Source of the DNA: CAXDRM01 sp963991775
GTDB lineage: Bacteria; Pseudomonadota; Alphaproteobacteria; Rickettsiales; JABIRX01
DNA: 6,792 nucleotides
Assembly: GCA_963991775.1 (NCBI GenBank)
Contig: CAXDRM010000079.1
Coordinates: 1-6,792, forward strand
Reading direction: 5' to 3'
The position numbers were made by a program, and so were the translations under genes. The notes beneath the pieces are model-generated. The model saw only the letters and a list, made by a program, of their open reading frames with translations, did no database searches and had not been told where the DNA came from. Below, one piece after another: positions 6,057 through 6,792 of this stretch (position 1 is the first letter of the stretch; each line of letters begins with the position of its first letter).

Positions 6057-6062
6057 CCTCCT
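6057..6062 (-). promoter_or_regulatory. Strong Shine-Dalgarno of the AhpD-like gene
   Basis: CCTCCT on the plus strand reads AGGAGG on the minus strand, 8 bases before the ATG at 6048. It fixes this start. It stands out because none of the other genes in the window has a recognisable ribosome-binding site of this strength, which fits a gene with a different history or high induced expression. Confidence 0.9.
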
Positions 6063-6085
6063 AAAATTAATTAACAAAATATATA

Positions 6086-6103
6086 TTTGACTATATAGTC
6101 AAA
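6086..6103. promoter_or_regulatory. 18-bp perfect palindrome, likely TetR-family operator
   Basis: TTTGACTATATAGTCAAA is a perfect inverted repeat in the 154-bp gap between the divergent AhpD-like and TetR-like genes. TetR-family dimers bind palindromes of this size. It covers the predicted -10 box of the AhpD-like gene, so a bound repressor would block RNA polymerase. Binding by the neighbouring regulator is inferred from position, not shown. Confidence 0.8.
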
Positions 6104-6120
6104 ATTAAATGTTAAGTCAA
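6092..6120 (-). promoter_or_regulatory. Promoter of the AhpD-like gene
   Basis: On the minus strand TTGACT (6120-6115) is followed after 17 bases by TATATA (6097-6092), a good sigma70-type match. The -10 hexamer is the exact centre of the 18-bp palindrome. A transcript start near 6085 would leave a leader of about 36 bases containing the AGGAGG. Confidence 0.65.
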
Positions 6121-6162
6121 GAACAAAGTTGCTTATATGGTAAAAAATCTATAAAAGGGGTT

Positions 6163-6192
6163 CTGACAAATTGTAATATTGTGAAATAAAAT
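6163..6192 (+). promoter_or_regulatory. Candidate promoter of the TetR-like gene
   Basis: CTGACA (6163-6168), an 18-base spacer and TAAAAT (6187-6192) resemble a sigma70 promoter. It would start transcription only a few bases before the ATG at 6203, giving an almost leaderless mRNA, which agrees with the absence of a Shine-Dalgarno. Autoregulation through the palindrome 60 bp upstream is possible but less direct than for the divergent gene. Confidence 0.35.
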
Positions 6193-6202
6193 AAGTAGTT
6201 AC

Positions 6203-6792
6203 ATGGCTAATATAAGAAAATTTGATGAACAGCAGGCTTTAGAAAAATTAGTGGAAATATTCTGGCGCAAAGGTTTTGAAGATACTTCTCTTGATGATTT
6301 AGTGGAGGCTACTGGAATTAAGCGCCAATCTCTTTATAATAGTTTTGGTAATAAACAAGAGATGTTTCTTAAAGCATATGAATGTTATTTATCTGCTATT
6401 GATAGTAAAATAGCTGTGCTTGCTGATGCTGAACAGGTTAGCCCACTTAAAAAAGTTAGTAATATTATGGAGGCTTTTTTAGCTTCCATTAAAGATGAAA
6501 ATATTCCCAATGGTTGTTTTGTAGCAAATACAGTTATGGTTTGCAGTGAGCATTTACATGATGAATTGAAAGAAAAATTACAGGAGCATTATGAAAGTTT
6601 AGAAGGCTTATTCTATCAGCTTTTATTAGAGGCTAAGCAGCAAGGTGAGTTAAGTGACAATTGTAAGCCAAGAGCCATCGCGCAGTCTATTTTAGCTAAT
6701 ATTGTGGCTCTTACTATGTTCTATCGCCTGAACCAAAATGAGGCTTTCACCGACAATGTTTTTAATGAGTTGGTTAGATCTATAAAAGCTGC
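6203..6792 (+). CDS. TetR/AcrR-family transcriptional regulator (runs off the window)
   Basis: The reading frame is open from ATG 6203 to the last base, 196 complete codons, so the stop lies beyond the window. TetR proteins are usually about 190-210 residues, so little is missing. The N-terminus MANIRKFDEQQALEKLVEIF leads into a standard helix-turn-helix: GFEDTSLDDLVEATGI (24-39), then the recognition helix KRQSLYNSFGNKQEMF (40-55). The C-terminal ligand-binding part includes the NGCFVANT segment seen in several TetR subgroups that sense small electrophiles or antibiotics. In-frame codons upstream hit a stop at 6182-6184, so 6203 is the first possible ATG. Divergent placement from the AhpD-like gene with a shared palindrome suggests it represses that gene until a ligand appears; the ligand is unknown. 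Confidence 0.93.
   Translation, partial: MANIRKFDEQQALEKLVEIFWRKGFEDTSLDDLVEATGIKRQSLYNSFGNKQEMFLKAYECYLSAIDSKIAVLADAEQVSPLKKVSNIMEAFLASIKDENIPNGCFVANTVMVCSEHLHDELKEKLQEHYESLEGLFYQLLLEAKQQGELSDNCKPRAIAQSILANIVALTMFYRLNQNEAFTDNVFNELVRSIKA

Overview
The window is AT-rich DNA that most resembles a reduced, intracellular-lifestyle alphaproteobacterium (Rickettsiales- or Holosporales-like). This rests on three things: the alphaproteobacterial style of the guanylate kinase (DIDWQG, LSVSVTTRP), the AAA+/DUF4143 ATPase common in such genomes, and palindromic intergenic repeats beside decaying genes. The placement is inference from sequence style only; no search was possible.

Layout. Positions 1-232 hold a tandem palindromic repeat: one unit bounded by 18-bp inverted repeats (71-232) and the tail of an identical unit before it (1-62). 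It abuts guanylate kinase (gmk, minus strand, 230-871), and the repeat's outer end supplies the gmk stop codon. A short-chain dehydrogenase (917-1678, plus strand) is divergent from gmk. Next come two minus-strand genes in a probable operon: an AAA+/DUF4143 ATPase (2667-3911) followed by a 10-TM EamA/DMT transporter (1764-2651).

The most striking part is 4001-5433, the wreck of a cyanide-insensitive-type cytochrome bd oxidase operon. A good promoter and an intact cydA start remain. A roughly 273-bp non-coding element with 32-bp terminal inverted repeats (MITE-like) splits cydA after codon 57. Further on, CydA stops after about 250 residues and continues in frame into the C-terminal end of CydB, so the rest of cydA and most of cydB have been deleted. 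The operon's small last gene, a DUF2474-like single-pass membrane peptide (5275-5433), is still open. A 37-bp relic of the left arm of the same mobile element lies at 1684-1720, between the SDR and transporter genes.

The right end (5491-6792) is a divergent pair: an AhpD/carboxymuconolactone-decarboxylase-fold protein (minus) and a TetR-family regulator (plus, running off the window). An 18-bp perfect palindrome centred on the predicted -10 box of the AhpD-like gene is the likely TetR operator. Together these look like a small self-contained redox or toxic-compound response module.
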